A DNA stretch of 64,000 nt from Prunella strophiata (GCA_036583965.1 JAZBQD010000021.1:18805875-18869874); one strand, 5' to 3'. Numbered from the stretch's first letter, positions 1-11,400 are shown. Numbers and translations are program-made. Notes: generated by a model not told the origin, from the letters alone.

Positions 1-299
1 GATTTTAGCAGGGAATGCGTTCAAAAAAAAAAAAAAAACAAGGGGAAAAAGAAAAATCCCTTTAAAATCCCAAAAGTTTTCCCCGTGCAACGTCTGTGCT
101 GCACTGGGGATGCAGGGCAGAATTCCCCCTGGGTTTTGGAGACAGAGGAGTGCTCGAAAAACTGCTTTTTCTGCCTTAAAGCATCTTCAGGGTGTCAAAC
201 CATCTCCCCGAGACAGCGAATCTCGAGGTGCGGGGCTCAGAGCGACAGCGGAGGAGTTTCTTTGTTCTCTCCTCGCACCTGGAATTAACCTTTATTCCG
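1..299. other. Non-coding stretch with a short poly(A)
   Basis: A run of 16 A lies at 23-38, followed by A-rich sequence to about 70. The rest is mixed sequence without a recognisable coding, RNA or repeat signature. Short open frames here (up to about 126 codons) run into the T/G-rich tract downstream and have no family resemblance. Confidence 0.6.
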
Positions 300-490
300 T
301 GATGCTTTTCCCCCCTCTTTTCTTGGTTTGTTTGTTTGTTTGTGTTTTGTTTTGGGGTTTTTTTTTGTTTGTTTGTGTTTTGGAGGGTTTCTGTTTGGTT
401 GGTTGGTTTTCGGGTTGGTTTTTTTGTTTGTTAGTTTGTTTTTTGGGGGGTTTTTTTGGGTTTGTTTTGTTTTTTTTTTTTTTTTTTTGA
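300..490. repeat. T/G-rich low-complexity tract
   Basis: About 190 bases made almost only of T and G. It contains short (TTTG)n runs, several G runs of four to six, and a closing run of about 20 T at 469-488. It is the plus-strand view of a CAAA/poly(A)-like strand. Open frames of 120-177 codons cross it on both strands, but they are homopolymer-like (Phe/Gly/Val or Lys/Asn/Pro) and should not be read as proteins. Tracts of this type arise by slippage and are common in passerine assemblies. The G runs could form G-quadruplexes, which is inference. Confidence 0.85.
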
Positions 491-836
491 GAGGGCGAGC
501 ATTGCGTTTCCTCGGTGACACCCAACGATTCCATATGAGGCACAGAAAACAAAAAAAACCCCAAACCCAGCGGCTTTGAAGTGAATGTCGCCAAAACCAA
601 AAAACCAACCCCGTGCTGGGCGAGCCAGGTAGGCCCTGCAGAGCCGCCAGGGCTGGGGGACACCGCGACTGCCCAGGGCTCCCCAAAACGTGCTGGCAGC
701 TCCCCCGGGCACACACAGAGCTGTCCCCTGCCCTGCCACACACCCAGGGGCTGTAACCCCCGCATCCGACGGCGCTGCTCTCTCGGGATGCCGCAAGAGC
801 AGATGAAAGTGATGTCACATTAATGTCAGCTCACAG
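491..836. other. Non-coding, moderately GC-rich stretch
   Basis: Mixed sequence with C-rich segments and scattered CpG. No repeat family, RNA gene or coding exon was recognised. An A/C-rich patch at 548-570 and 596-612 echoes the complement of the preceding T/G tract. Confidence 0.5.
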
Positions 837-1000
837 CTCGAGCCCACACAGCCTTGATTGCTCTTATTAATCGTGCCAATTTGTCTGTCAGCACCCGGCT
901 AATCCCTAAATAGCCTCCCGACAGGTGCTTTATGCTTCCGCCACATCCCGGCTCGCCCGCTCGCCCTCCCCGGTGACAGCGGCTCTGTCCCCCCGGCTCT
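837..1000. promoter_or_regulatory. Putative conserved non-coding element
   Basis: This block differs in texture from the CR1/microsatellite background. It mixes AT-rich homeodomain-like words (TTATTAATCG, CGGCTAATCC, CTAAATAGCC) with several CpGs and has no repeat resemblance. Such retained CpGs in otherwise CpG-poor avian intergenic DNA often mark conserved enhancers. No start codon with a sensible frame, splice pair or RNA fold supports a gene. The call rests on texture alone. It could equally be unannotated unique sequence. Confidence 0.25.
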
Positions 1001-1362
1001 GCTCCCCGGCAGGGCTGCAGGGGAGACAGGCGGCTTTGCAGATGTTGTTTAGTCTGTCCAAAAAGAGGGCTCAGAGTTTTGGGCTTCGCAGAAGGGAGTG
1101 ATGAGCGGGGTGGGGGGAAAGGGGAGATGCTGGAGGTGCTGGTGGGGTGGAAGAGGGGAATTACCTGGGGGTGAGCGAACTCTCCGTGTGATTTGTGCCG
1201 TCACAAATTAGAGTAGAAAACACATTTATGGCCCAGCTATCTCCTTGCTCTTACTTGTGGTGGGTTTTGGTGGTTTTATGGACAGGAGAGATGATTAAAA
1301 CAAAAAGTCCGAGCTGAAGCTGCAGTGGAAAAGCCAATTTAATCCCTAAGTTTTATCATAAA
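1001..1362. other. Non-coding unique stretch
   Basis: G-rich on the plus strand between about 1070 and 1175 and AT-richer afterwards. I see no gene, RNA or named repeat. Confidence 0.5.
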
Positions 1363-1458
1363 CTCGTGGAATAGTTTGGGTTGGAAGGGATCTTGAAACT
1401 CATCTTGTTCCAGCTCCCTGCCATGGGTTCCAACACCTTCCACCAGCCCAGGTTGCTG
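1363..1458 (-). mobile_element. CR1 LINE 3'-end fragment
   Basis: The plus strand reads the reverse complement of the avian CR1 3' terminus. It has a GGAATAGTTTGGGTTGGAAG start, then a GGGATCTTGAAACTCATC segment, then CCAACACCTTCCACCAGCCC. The copy is a short, 5'-truncated, diverged remnant of about 95 bases. It lacks the endonuclease and reverse-transcriptase reading frames, so it is inactive. Orientation is minus because the CR1 3' end lies at the lower coordinate. Confidence 0.8.
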
Positions 1459-3390
1459 TTTATCCTGCACTTAAGCTGAGGGTTGATTATTTTCTTTACT
1501 ACTCTATCAGAAATTCCATTGGCTTGTTATGGTGTGTGTTCAGCCATAAAGTCCCAGCCACAGCAATTCTTTAGCAAAAGACTGAAATTACTGTGTTGTG
1601 AGGTTTAATCTTCCTAAAGTCGTTATTTAGCACAGCAGTCTCAAATCACAAAACACAGATTTTGTGTTTGGAACTCTTAATTGCTAAACCCAATTAACTG
1701 CTAAACCCTTTTAACTGCTAAAGGAGAGTTCAGGTTGTTTTCCTCTCTCAGCATTAAGAGGGAAAAAAAAAAAGTGGATTTATTTCTGTTTGGCAACTCT
1801 GCTGCATGAAATGTTTTATACACAGGTTACAATCTGGTGGTTCCTGCTGTGGTTCACCTGGAGGAGGTTCTGCTCTGGAGGAAGAGCCACCAAACCTGGA
1901 ATCATGCAGCAGGTTCCTATTTTACATCCAAAGCTGGCTGGGGCTGTTCCCAACCCAGCAGGGAGGAAGAGCTTTCAGGAGCATCTTCAACCTTTCCTCC
2001 AAGAGATGAAGTGATCTGAGCCCACTAAAAGAGCTCACAGCTGCTCACTGCTAACCCTTGGGTGCTCCAGATCACATCCTAAAAGCTCCTAAAAACACCA
2101 TTCCCCACTGAAAGCTCTTTCACTCCATCCTGACCTGGATTTATTATCAGGAGACAGATTTTTGTTTTTCCTTTTCTTTCTCCCTGAGCCATTTATTTCA
2201 TCCCAGAAGTCCATCCATCACAGCGAGCTGGAACCGACCTGGGATCCAGGGATATTCTGAGCTGTGCAGCGTGTCAGGAAACGGGCAGCAGCCCCGTGTG
2301 ATGCAAATATTTGGACGAGGGAGAGGTAGGAAGGATTGTCCAAATGTTTACTGAAGGTTGTTGATAGCCCCAGGATTTATAACTGGTGGATAACTCCTGC
2401 CCCCACACAGCTCCTCCAGCAGGTGCATCCAGTTTCCACATGACACGTGGGATGTGTGTGCTCTGGGAAAGGGGATGCAGGACACAGCCAGCTCAAGGGT
2501 TCTGTTCCCTTTTCCCACCTGCTTCACTGGTCTGGAGCCCATGGAGCAGCAAGACAGGAGCCCAGGATCCACTCCAATGATTCGTGCCCCTGAGAGCAAT
2601 TCCAACCACTGGAAAAACAAAACACAACCAGTTGGAATGTCTTAAGTGAAACCAATGCTCAGGACTGTTCAGGCCCATCAAAATGTTCCCTGTCACTCTC
2701 CTTCAGTGCTGTGGAGGAGGAAATTCGTGGCATTGTTGTGCTTATTGTTCTTGGCATTTCAGTTCCTCGCTTCCAGCACTGGGGCTGGAGCTCTTCTGTC
2801 TCCAGCGAGCCCTGACTGCTGCTGGGGGCACAGCAGAGGCTGCTGGCAGAGCAGTTTGAGCCATTGCTGCTGCTCAAACAGCTCCAGCTTTTCAGAGCCC
2901 ACTGCAAATGTCCCATAGGTGCTGCCAGGGGGCCTCTTCCAGCCAAAAGAGGGGAGTACATGCAATAAAAACCAGGCTGGTGGACTGGAAATGGGAGTGT
3001 AGTCAAGGGAAGGCTCTGCTGCCTTGATACCCCTCCTGTAACCTGCTCAGGAGGTCCCTGCAGGATCCAGAGGCACCTCAGAGGGCTCCAGCCCAAATTT
3101 CTGCTCGAGGCAGGTCCATCAGCAGCTCCAGGCAGGGTCAGCTCTGTTCAGCTGAGCCTTGGAAACCTCCAAGGACAGGGTCCAACAGCCAGGACTCTGG
3201 ACAGCCCAGCAGCAGAAAAGCTCTCAGTGCCCTCGTGTCCACCCAAGCAGCTTGGGAGGCTCTGCTATCAGAGCAGAAGCTGCTTTGGCTGTAATTCCCT
3301 CCACTGTGTGACTGAGGAACAAAATCCCCTGAAACTGGAGAGATCAGCGTGGAGTTGAGTCACCCAGCTCTGGGTGTCTCCTTCCCCAGA
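1459..3390. other. Non-coding stretch, no feature recognised
   Basis: Mixed unique sequence with a 12-A run near 1760. Open frames reach at most about 145 codons (2659-3096, minus strand) and have no recognisable domain. No CR1 tail or RNA gene was found. Confidence 0.5.
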
Positions 3391-3962
3391 ACTATTTTGC
3401 AAGTTCTGGTGATGCTGGGAACGTGAGCTCAAGGATTTAACGTGCTGCAGACACCCAGACAGCTTTCTCTTAGCAGCAAACAGCAACTGCATCAGCTGCA
3501 GAAAAGGTTTTAATTCTATTAAAGAATTGTATTAGATACATAAAGAATTCTATTATTCTATTCTATTACTATTTTGCAATTTCTGGTGATGCTGGGAATG
3601 TGAGTTCAAGGATTTAACATGCTGCACACACCCAGACAGCTTCTCTTAGCAGCAAACAGCAACTGCATCAGCTCAGAAAAACCTTTAATACTATTAGAAT
3701 TTAATTTTATTAAAGAATTAATTCTAATAGAATTTAATTTTATTAGAATTTATAGATCTAATTCTATTAGATACATAAAGAATTCTATTAGATACATAAA
3801 GTATTCTATTAAATAATTATATTATTCTATTCTTGTTACTATTTTGCAAGTTCTGGTGATGCTGGGAACGTGAGCTCAAGGATTTAACGTGCTGCAGACA
3901 CCCAGACAGTTTCTCTTAGCAGCAAACAGCAACTGCATCAGCTGCAGAAAAGCCTTTAATTC
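3391..3962 (+). repeat. Three-copy tandem repeat with AT-rich linker
   Basis: A block of about 120 bases beginning ACTATTTTGCAA occurs three times in direct order, at about 3391, 3568 and 3838. Start-to-start spacings are 177 and 270 bases. Each copy continues with TTCTGGTGATGCTGGGAA, a GGATTTAAC word, CACCCAGACAG, and AGCAGCAAACAGCAACTGCA. Copies 1 and 3 agree with each other better than either does with copy 2. For example, CGTGAGCTC is shared by 1 and 3, while copy 2 has TGTGAGTTC. Copies 1 and 2 are followed by AT-rich linkers of TTCTATTA-type words. The linker after copy 2 is longer and includes a perfect 21-base tandem duplication (3760-3780 and 3781-3801). No coding function is visible. 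It resembles a young complex satellite seed or local segmental duplication. Confidence 0.9.
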
Positions 3963-6900
3963 ATCACAGCCCTGCAGGAGCAGTTTCCCGACTGCTCCAG
4001 TGGGGAATACAATGGCCCCATTGTTTTTCCAAGGGGAGATTCCTTCATTTCAGGCTCTTGCACAAACTGTGTGGTTTTTATTTGTCACCTGACTCGTTCC
4101 AGTGACCTCCCTGAGATGGGACTGAGATCAGTGGCAGTGATGAAAGGAACCCTCTCGGGCTGAGGACCAGATTGTCAGAGTCACCTCTGCTGCTTTGGTT
4201 CACAAGCTGGGAGGAGAACCTGGTGCTCTTCTGGGGGGGAAGAAGTTGTGTAATAAAATATACAGGGGAAAAAAGGAGTAAAGCTCAAATTCCAAAGTCA
4301 TCTGCAGTGCTCCATGAAATGTTTCCATGCACTGAAAGATTTCAATCCTCTGTTTGGTGTCACATTCTCGAGGTGACCTCGGATGGGGAGTCCTCACTCA
4401 GGCTCCTCTCACCTTGAGCACATTTTGCAACAGTTCCCAGTGTTGGCAACTCTTGGTAACATCCCAAAAATGCTGGAAATGCTTTCCAGGCAAGATTCTG
4501 GGGCCACCCAGATGGGACACAAGAAGAACCAGTCCCAGCTGGTGAAGTGGCTGGTTGGTAGCTGGGACCAGCACTGCAGGTGTAGGAAGATCTGAAGGTT
4601 CCATGGTGGCCATGCATCAATATCTTCAGGTTTCCTCAGCTGAGAGCCTTGGGGTGGTGCTTGGGCTCCAAAGGGGATGTGCAGGGGGCTGGAAGAGCCT
4701 TCCTGCAGCTTTCCCTCCATGGGGAATGGCCAGAGGGATTGCACATGGGTGGCAGCGTGGTGGGGATGTGAGAGGTTAGGTGAGGGAAAAGGCAGAGTTT
4801 GTTGGTGGGGTCATACACATGATCCTTCCACCAAACTGATCAATGAAATCCCCCCTGGAGAAAGAATTTAATTTTGTGTTACCTTTCCATACTGCTGGAC
4901 CTCTGGGTTGGGATTAATTCTCTCTTTTCCAGCCAGGTGAAGGAGATAGATAATTTTTTTTTTTTTTTTTTAGCTCTGACCCCACCAAACTCCAAAATTC
5001 AAACATCTCACATGGGTTTTTTCACCTGGAAATTCTGCTGCTCTCTGCCTCACTTTGCTGCTGAAATCCAACAGGAGAAGGTTGCAAACCCAGGAGGAGG
5101 ATTTGGGCCAGGGTTAAACAGAACAGGAATAAATGAGCTCAGCACACCCTGGTGCATCCCCGTGTATTTGGAGGGGATGAGCCTTGGCTTGTGGACCAGC
5201 CCAGCCTGGTGCTGTTAGCTGTACAAAATTAGAGGTTTTTTTCCAAAGCAAACCATTACTGACAGACTGGAAGGGGTTTATCCTGCAGAATTTTCCCTGC
5301 CTCATCTGCCAGGGAACATGCAGGACTCAGCTGCTCTTCTTGGAGTAAATCACAGTGTGGGGCTGCCTTATCTCAGCCAGAGCCCCTGAGCAGGAATGTT
5401 GCACTGTCCAGCCCCTGGGCCACCCAGCCCTAATCCCAGCAATCAGTGTCTGCTCCAGGCCCAGGCTCTGACCCTCCAGAGCCATATTTTTGCAAGGTCA
5501 GGAGGCTGGGTGGTAAAAGGGGAGTGGAGAATAGCAGGGAGAGATTGAAGGCTGGCCCTGCACAGAGATCTCATGGAAATGTTTACACTGGCCTTGGAGT
5601 GGGGACTTGAGCCTGTTCCCCTCTCCAGATCTGCTGGAAATCTGCATCAGGTGTGGACACAGCTCCAGTTCCAAGTGTCCTGCATGAGGGTGGCTTCCCA
5701 GCCTTGTCCTTGGTTGCTTTAATGGGTCCAGGTGGATTGAGGAAGGGTTGGACATGCAGGCAGCTCTGTCAGGCATCATTTCATCCCTGCTTCCTTCCTA
5801 GGACAACGAGGCTGGGGAAGGATAAATAAGCAGGAAAATCAGATTGCAGCAGGGCACATGGGAGAAGGGGAGAGCTCTCAGAGGGAGGTGAATGGATGGA
5901 GAAACAGCTCTGGGTATTTCCTTCATCCCTCACAGAGTATTTTGTGTTGAGTTGAGGTGAGTCAGCACCTGCCAGCTTGTCAGCAGAAAGGAACAGCAGT
6001 GGGCAGAGAGGGTCCACTCTGCTCACACGGAGGAACCATCCCCTCCTGTGTGGAAATGTTCTTTGGGATCAGGTCAAAACATGATTTAATGTGAAGTTTC
6101 TCTGTGAAATCTCTGTTGCATTTGGCTGGAAGGGCCAACTAAGGGGCTTCATCCAAGAAACAGCTGTGCAAAGGGTCACTGAGTGTGGTCTGACTGTCCA
6201 CCAGGAGCAGGGAAAGGCTGTCTATGACACCATTCCCAGGACATATTTCAGTCAAGAGAATGAAAAGGGGTAAAAGGGAATGCTGCAAGCAAAATTCTGA
6301 TTTCCTCAAGTTTCTAAACTGAAATCAGGTTGCTATTTCTTTTTGTGTATTAATCCTTCTTGAATGCAGGGGAAAACATCATTTCCTTCCCTCTAAGGGC
6401 TGGTTTCAACAAAGGATGTGATCCACTGCCCAGTGAAGTAAGAACTCAGGGTCCAACATCGAGGGTTGCACGGTGAATTCTTCCTTAACAACCCATTAAA
6501 ATGAGCTACTCCAACTCCTGCCGAGCCTTTGGAGTGGCTCATTTTCAGGAGTGAAGCCCAGGAAATCACTCTTGCCCGGCTGCCCCTCCCTCCCATCCTG
6601 TCCCTGTCCCACTTGAGCCACCCACGGCAGCATCCCCGAATTCCATTCCCCTTTCAGCCCTCGCTGTGCTCCGTGGCAGAGCACGGGAGTCTCCCTGCCT
6701 CCCTCCCTGTCTGCCTCCCTCCCTGCAGCTGCTCAGCTCTGCGAGGGAAAGGCTCCCAGATGTGGCGGGGAGGGAGCGGGCAGAGCCCTGAATTCCTCTC
6801 CGTGCCGTGTGGAGTGCCTTTGTATATTTTGTTTGAAGGAGAAAATATGTGGAGTCCTCGGAGGAAGGCTGGGGACCAGGCACAGCCCTGGGAGCTCGAG

Positions 6901-7139
6901 GTCCTGCAAGCCCCCTGCCCTTGGCCTGAAATCCATCAGCATCAGCCAGCAGGTCCCCAAAGCCTCTCCTGGAGATGGCTCGAGGTGACCAAACCCTTTG
7001 AGAAACCACGGCTTGGCTCAAAAGCTGGCAACACCTAAACACCCACTGCTGGAATTTTCGGTATTTTTGGCTCAGGGGTGATGTGCTGTACCAGATCAAT
7101 AAATATTCACACACTCCAGAGCGTTTTGTGGGGTTGGTT
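3963..7139. other. Non-coding stretch with minor simple repeats
   Basis: Unique sequence with an 18-T run at 4954-4971 and a perfect-but-one 16-base tandem duplication of CTGCCTCCCTCCCTG at 6695-6726. Overlapping open frames on opposite strands around 6529-7114 (169 and 182 codons) lie in GC-rich DNA. They have no recognisable domain and are probably chance. Confidence 0.5.
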
Positions 7140-7335
7140 TCAGTGCATTTAGCTGTGGCACTTGGTAGCTACTTGATTATTGCGTGAGACAATGCGCTGA
7201 TGAAGTGTTGGCCTCCATTTAGTTAAACACTTCATTGATGTCTAAGACCAAAACTGCATGAAACTAATTGTTCCCGTGGAAACAGGAACCCAGAGAATGA
7301 TTTCATATCACAGCTTGGCAGCAGAAAAAGAAGAA
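7140..7335. promoter_or_regulatory. Putative conserved element with a 10-bp stem-loop
   Basis: The block reads like conserved non-coding DNA. It has TTGATTATTGCG, retained CpGs, AAACTAATTG and a TGATTTCATATCAC word, and no repeat similarity. Inside it, ATGAAGTGTT at 7200-7209 is exactly reverse-complementary to AACACTTCAT at 7226-7235, separated by 16 bases. The stem is too short for a typical microRNA precursor. Paired binding sites with the CACTT core (the NKX2-type recognition word) are a simpler reading. Conservation is inferred from texture only. Confidence 0.3.
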
Positions 7336-10300
7336 ACCTCTGTAATTGTTCCCATTAAGCCAGCGCAGGGGATTCATGCTCAATCTCTACCGAGCTCTGC
7401 TCCGCTTCTGCTGTGAATTAGGGGACAAAAAGTCAGCATCAGAACCACATTAAAAAGGCCTGAGACAAGCTGTGCTTTATGGAGCATTTGTAGTTCTGCC
7501 ACCAAAACCATTTCTCTTCTGCTTTGCAGGTTTCTGGCCAGCAGAAAACCAGCCAGCATTTGGAGATGTTTGGTTTCAACCGTGGGCCTGCAGGAGGGAC
7601 AGGGACATCCCTGGAGACAGGACAGCCCTCACCTCGAGGGTGAGAGCTTAGAAAGTGCAGGCAGAACCAAATCTGCAGAGAAAAGCTGGGGAGAGTGAGA
7701 GAGGAGCCACTCAGAGCAGTCTGTGTGTGCAGGAAATATCTTGAACCTCGTGGCTGAGGTTCTCCCTCTTCTCCCACGGGATGTGCTGGTGACTGGGGCA
7801 TCTCAAGGGGTTTGTTGCTGTAGAAAATCCCTGCTATCTCTGTGCCAGAGGAGCTCACACCTCCCAGTTCTCCAAATTTCCCATCAAACTGAGAAATCCC
7901 CACCCCAGTGAGGAGCTGCAGCCTCTACCAAGCCCCTACAATGGAGCATCCCTTGCAGGACCAGTTTTGGGGAGCCCAAAGGCTCTGCAATTCCTGTCTG
8001 TGCATCCCTGGGGGAGGAGGGGGGAGCCTCCCACGCCCTCTTCCTGCCCTGATGGAATCATCTTCATCATTTTCCCATTTTTAGGCTTTGCCCCTAAACC
8101 CAGCCCCACCAAGCCCAGCAGAAAAAGGGAACCAGCAGCACAAAACCCATCCTGGCTACCAGGCCAGTGGCCAGCCAAGCCCACAGCTCCTCTGGAGGCA
8201 CCAGCAGACAGGGACCTGCTCCATCCCAGCACAGGGCAGGCTGCTCACTGCATTAATTACTGCTAATTGAGCCACTTGACTATCGGGGAGCCCTGCCCTG
8301 GCCAGGCTGATAGAGTATCAGGGAGATAAGGAGCACTCAGCACAGGTACCAGGGAAGTGCTTGTCAGACCTGTGGTGGCACCTTCTGGAGGGGTTATCTC
8401 TCCTCCACAGAGCACAGGGCATTGAATTCCTAAGGGAAGCACTCTGATCCTGAGGATCTGTGGAGAGCCTCAGCTCCTTAGGAGGTGCCCTGTGGGATTT
8501 TGGTGACTCAGGAGCTCAGCAAAGCAAGCTGGCATTCATTTCAGAGTAACTCTCTTAAATTTCCTTAACATGCATTTTATTCCTTTGGCTGGATTTTGCT
8601 GTTGTTAATTTAACACTGTGGAAATGAAACTTTAAACATTTTTCCCCCCTTTTTTCTTCCCTACAGAGAAATAAATTTTTTTTCTTTTAACAAATGCTGT
8701 CTCTCTCAGAACTTTTGTTATTTTTCACCACCTCCACTGACCTACACAGAGTAATTCAGCTCCTTCACCATCCTGAACACCAGGTAGGAGTTACTCACAC
8801 CTACTTACCAAAGTGGCAACTTGGACAGGGTGACTTTGTTGTTCTGTTTTTTCTTTTAAATTACTCACAACTTGTAAATAGCAAATCAAAATTACTGGTT
8901 ATTTTTGCAGCCAACTCTGAGAAAAATCTTGTGTGTGGATGCAGTTCCTGGCTGTGGGTGCTGCCACACATCACACCTGGGAGGTGAAGCTCACAGGGTC
9001 ACAATCCCTGCCCACAGCAGTGCCAGTGTTTTGTCTCAGGGATGTAAAAACAAGAAAACATCAGCACTTCACTCCTGGAGGAGCCAACAGAGCATGTCCA
9101 TGGCTAGCAAATCAATGAGAGGGCAAGCACACACCTGAGAAGCTTCAGGGTCCTCTAACCCAAAGTTTAGGATGTTTTCCAAGTATCCCCATTTTCTTCC
9201 TTGAGGTGCCTCAATCATCTGCTTCTCCTCTTACCCCTGTGCACTTTCAGTTTGGTTTAAATTCCCAAAGTTTCTCAGCTTGTTACACAAAGCTCATAAC
9301 AAAGTCTGTGGCCAGCTCTCTCTTTGATAATTCCTTCCCCCCATTTGTTTATCTCAAGTCCTGAGCTTTGTTCCAGGCCCAAAACCAAAAGCCTTTCTAC
9401 CCTGTTCTCCTCTTGACTTGTTGCAGATGTAACGAAATAAATCTTTAGAAAGAACAAACCTTCACTTCCTCTCTCCCGTCTGATTCAGTCACAAACCCCA
9501 GGAAAGAAAAATAAATCACAACCTGAGCTCGCCTGCTCTCGAAGGATTCCACGTCTGGAAGCCACCATCCAAACTGGATGTGTCCATTCCTCAGAGAAAT
9601 CAGCAAACACAGCCACCAAAAAGGATCTGAAAAACATGAAATCCTTGTTTTGAGCACAGGCCAAGGTCAAAAAACTTGTGATCAGCCCAAGTTAAGGTTG
9701 ATGATGGTGGTTGATGAGCACGACCATGCTGGTGGTGCCTTCCTAGAGCTTGTCCTTGGCACTGAAGGGTGATGAGTCCCTGGCTTGGCTCTCAGCCCCT
9801 TGGCTCTGCCCCTCTTTTCTCCCCTGCCACCACCACCCCAAGGAATTTCAAAGCACAACCAGAAAAATCATCTGTTTGGGTTTTCCAAAACAGCAGAGGT
9901 GGAAATTCCCTCCAAACAGAGTTTGTCCTTCTGCTGAGAGCTGTTTCCATGAAAAACCTCTGTTGCTCTCCCATCAACCATCAGCAGGTGCTCAGATCCT
10001 CTCCAAACACTACCCCAGCCATGAGGTCTGACCCAATTCCCCTGTTTTCAGTAGGGATTCCATGGATGTTCTCCTGCCCTGACCCTGCTCTGGGATCAAA
10101 CACATCAGCCCAAAGCCCTTCCCAGAGCCCTTTCCACTTCCCTTGGCAGCACCCTGGACTAGGAATGGACAGCAGGACACAGGGTCCCCTCCACAGGGAT
10201 GCCAAGTGGAGAATAACTCCTTAAAAATGGGGCTGCCTGTGTTTGCCTCACCAGGTCTTCACTTGAGTCTAAGTTAAAGCCAGGCTCAGCTTTAAGCTGG

Positions 10301-10499
10301 GAAATACTGGAGCAGTGTAAAAGGGATGATTTGATTTACCAGGTATGTTCTGCCCGGTGGGTTTTGCTCTTCCAAGGGTGCTTGGGGGGGAAGATGTGCA
10401 GAACCACCACAGCTGTCAGAAGATTTTTGGGCTATGTCCCCAGTCCTCACTTTCACTGATGAACCAAGGGTTTTCTCTTTGTGTGTGTTTTGTTTTAAA
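7336..10499. other. Non-coding stretch, no gene recognised
   Basis: Mixed sequence. The most splice-like feature is a pyrimidine run at 8641-8662 ending in ACAG at 8663-8666, but the sequence after it has early stops in all frames and is T-rich. Open frames of up to 154 codons (7439-7903, minus; 9769-10224, plus) are unrecognised. No CR1 tail was seen. Confidence 0.45.
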
Positions 10500-10665
10500 T
10501 TTAAACAAGAGCTTCTTTGCACACTCGACACAATCCATCCACTTAGCACTGAAGAAAGTGTAATTAGACACTTGGAGAACTGGAAGAAATTAACTCCGAC
10601 CACAGCCCGTCACTCAGACTATTACTTAATAATATTTCCCAAATGTGCAAAGCACTTAGTTCTAG
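10500..10665. promoter_or_regulatory. Putative conserved element with clustered CACTT sites
   Basis: An AT-rich, repeat-free block in which CACTT or its complement occurs several times. One pair is an inverted repeat: AAGTGT at 10556-10561 and ACACTT at 10568-10573 flank AATTAG. Other copies lie in CCACTTAGC near 10530 and GCACTTAG near 10653. CACTT is the core recognised by NKX2-type homeodomain proteins, and TAATTA is a general homeodomain core. Regulatory function is inference from motif clustering. Confidence 0.25.
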
Positions 10666-11400
10666 AATAACAGGAAAGAAGTGAAACTCCTCACCCCGAG
10701 CAGAGGCTCTGCCTTGTGAAGCGCGCATCAAAGCCTCTCCAAGCCGGGAGATGTTTTGCCACCTCCCATCACCTGAGGGCTACCAGCAGACGTGAAGGAT
10801 GTGATTCATGGTCCCCAACCCCACGGCTAGAAGGGCTGGAAGGGAGTCAAGGGCAGTGACCAGCCCGAGGTGCTCGGGCTGTGTGTGAGAAGATCTCCCT
10901 CAGCTTCCAACACGCCACGGAAACCGCGGAGAAATTGCTGTTTTCCTCCTGCTCCAGCACCCGGCCGAGCCCTGGCCTCACCCCACGCTGCAGAAGCCTG
11001 GCTAGAAAGAGATTATTGTGATTCCTGCCCGTTTTCTTTGCTCACTACAAAAGGCCCCATTCATCCTGGCTGATTTTGAGGGGAGAGCAAGGGGTATCAG
11101 TAGCATGAACTGGAGCTGAGCGTCTCGACCGCACTCGAGCGAGCCCCGCTCGCTGGCCGGTCCAAGCCAGGGAAACAGATATCCTTCATTTGGAGCTTTG
11201 GAGGGGAGAATTTCTCTGATTTTAAACAGAAGTATCTTTGCTGGCCGTGGCAAGTTTTAAAAAGTCCTGACGAAGCAGGGCCGGGCCATTTTCCCAGCAA
11301 AAACAAGAGGCCATTGAAAAAGCTGGGGGGGAAAACGTTGTTCTCGTGTGTTTCTGCCTCAGGAACCAACAGACCCACCTTCACCTACCTAAATTACCCC
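10666..11400. other. CpG-bearing unique stretch
   Basis: Several CpG-containing patches occur here: 10718-10760, 10875-10975 and especially 11118-11160, which has about nine CpGs in under 50 bases. At 11138-11154 AGCGAGC and GCTCGCT form a perfect 7-base hairpin around CCC. The CpG density is local and too short for a standard CpG island. No transcript is evident. Confidence 0.4.

Noticed and set aside
285..818. Minus-strand frames of 121-177 codons
   Set aside because: Much of the translation is Lys/Asn/Thr/Pro repeat from the A/C-rich strand of the low-complexity tract, and the rest is unrecognised.
4369..4381. CGAGGT-G-ACCTCG inverted repeat
   Set aside because: Six-base arms with one spacer base are expected by chance in 64 kb, and the spacing does not fit known nuclear-receptor sites.
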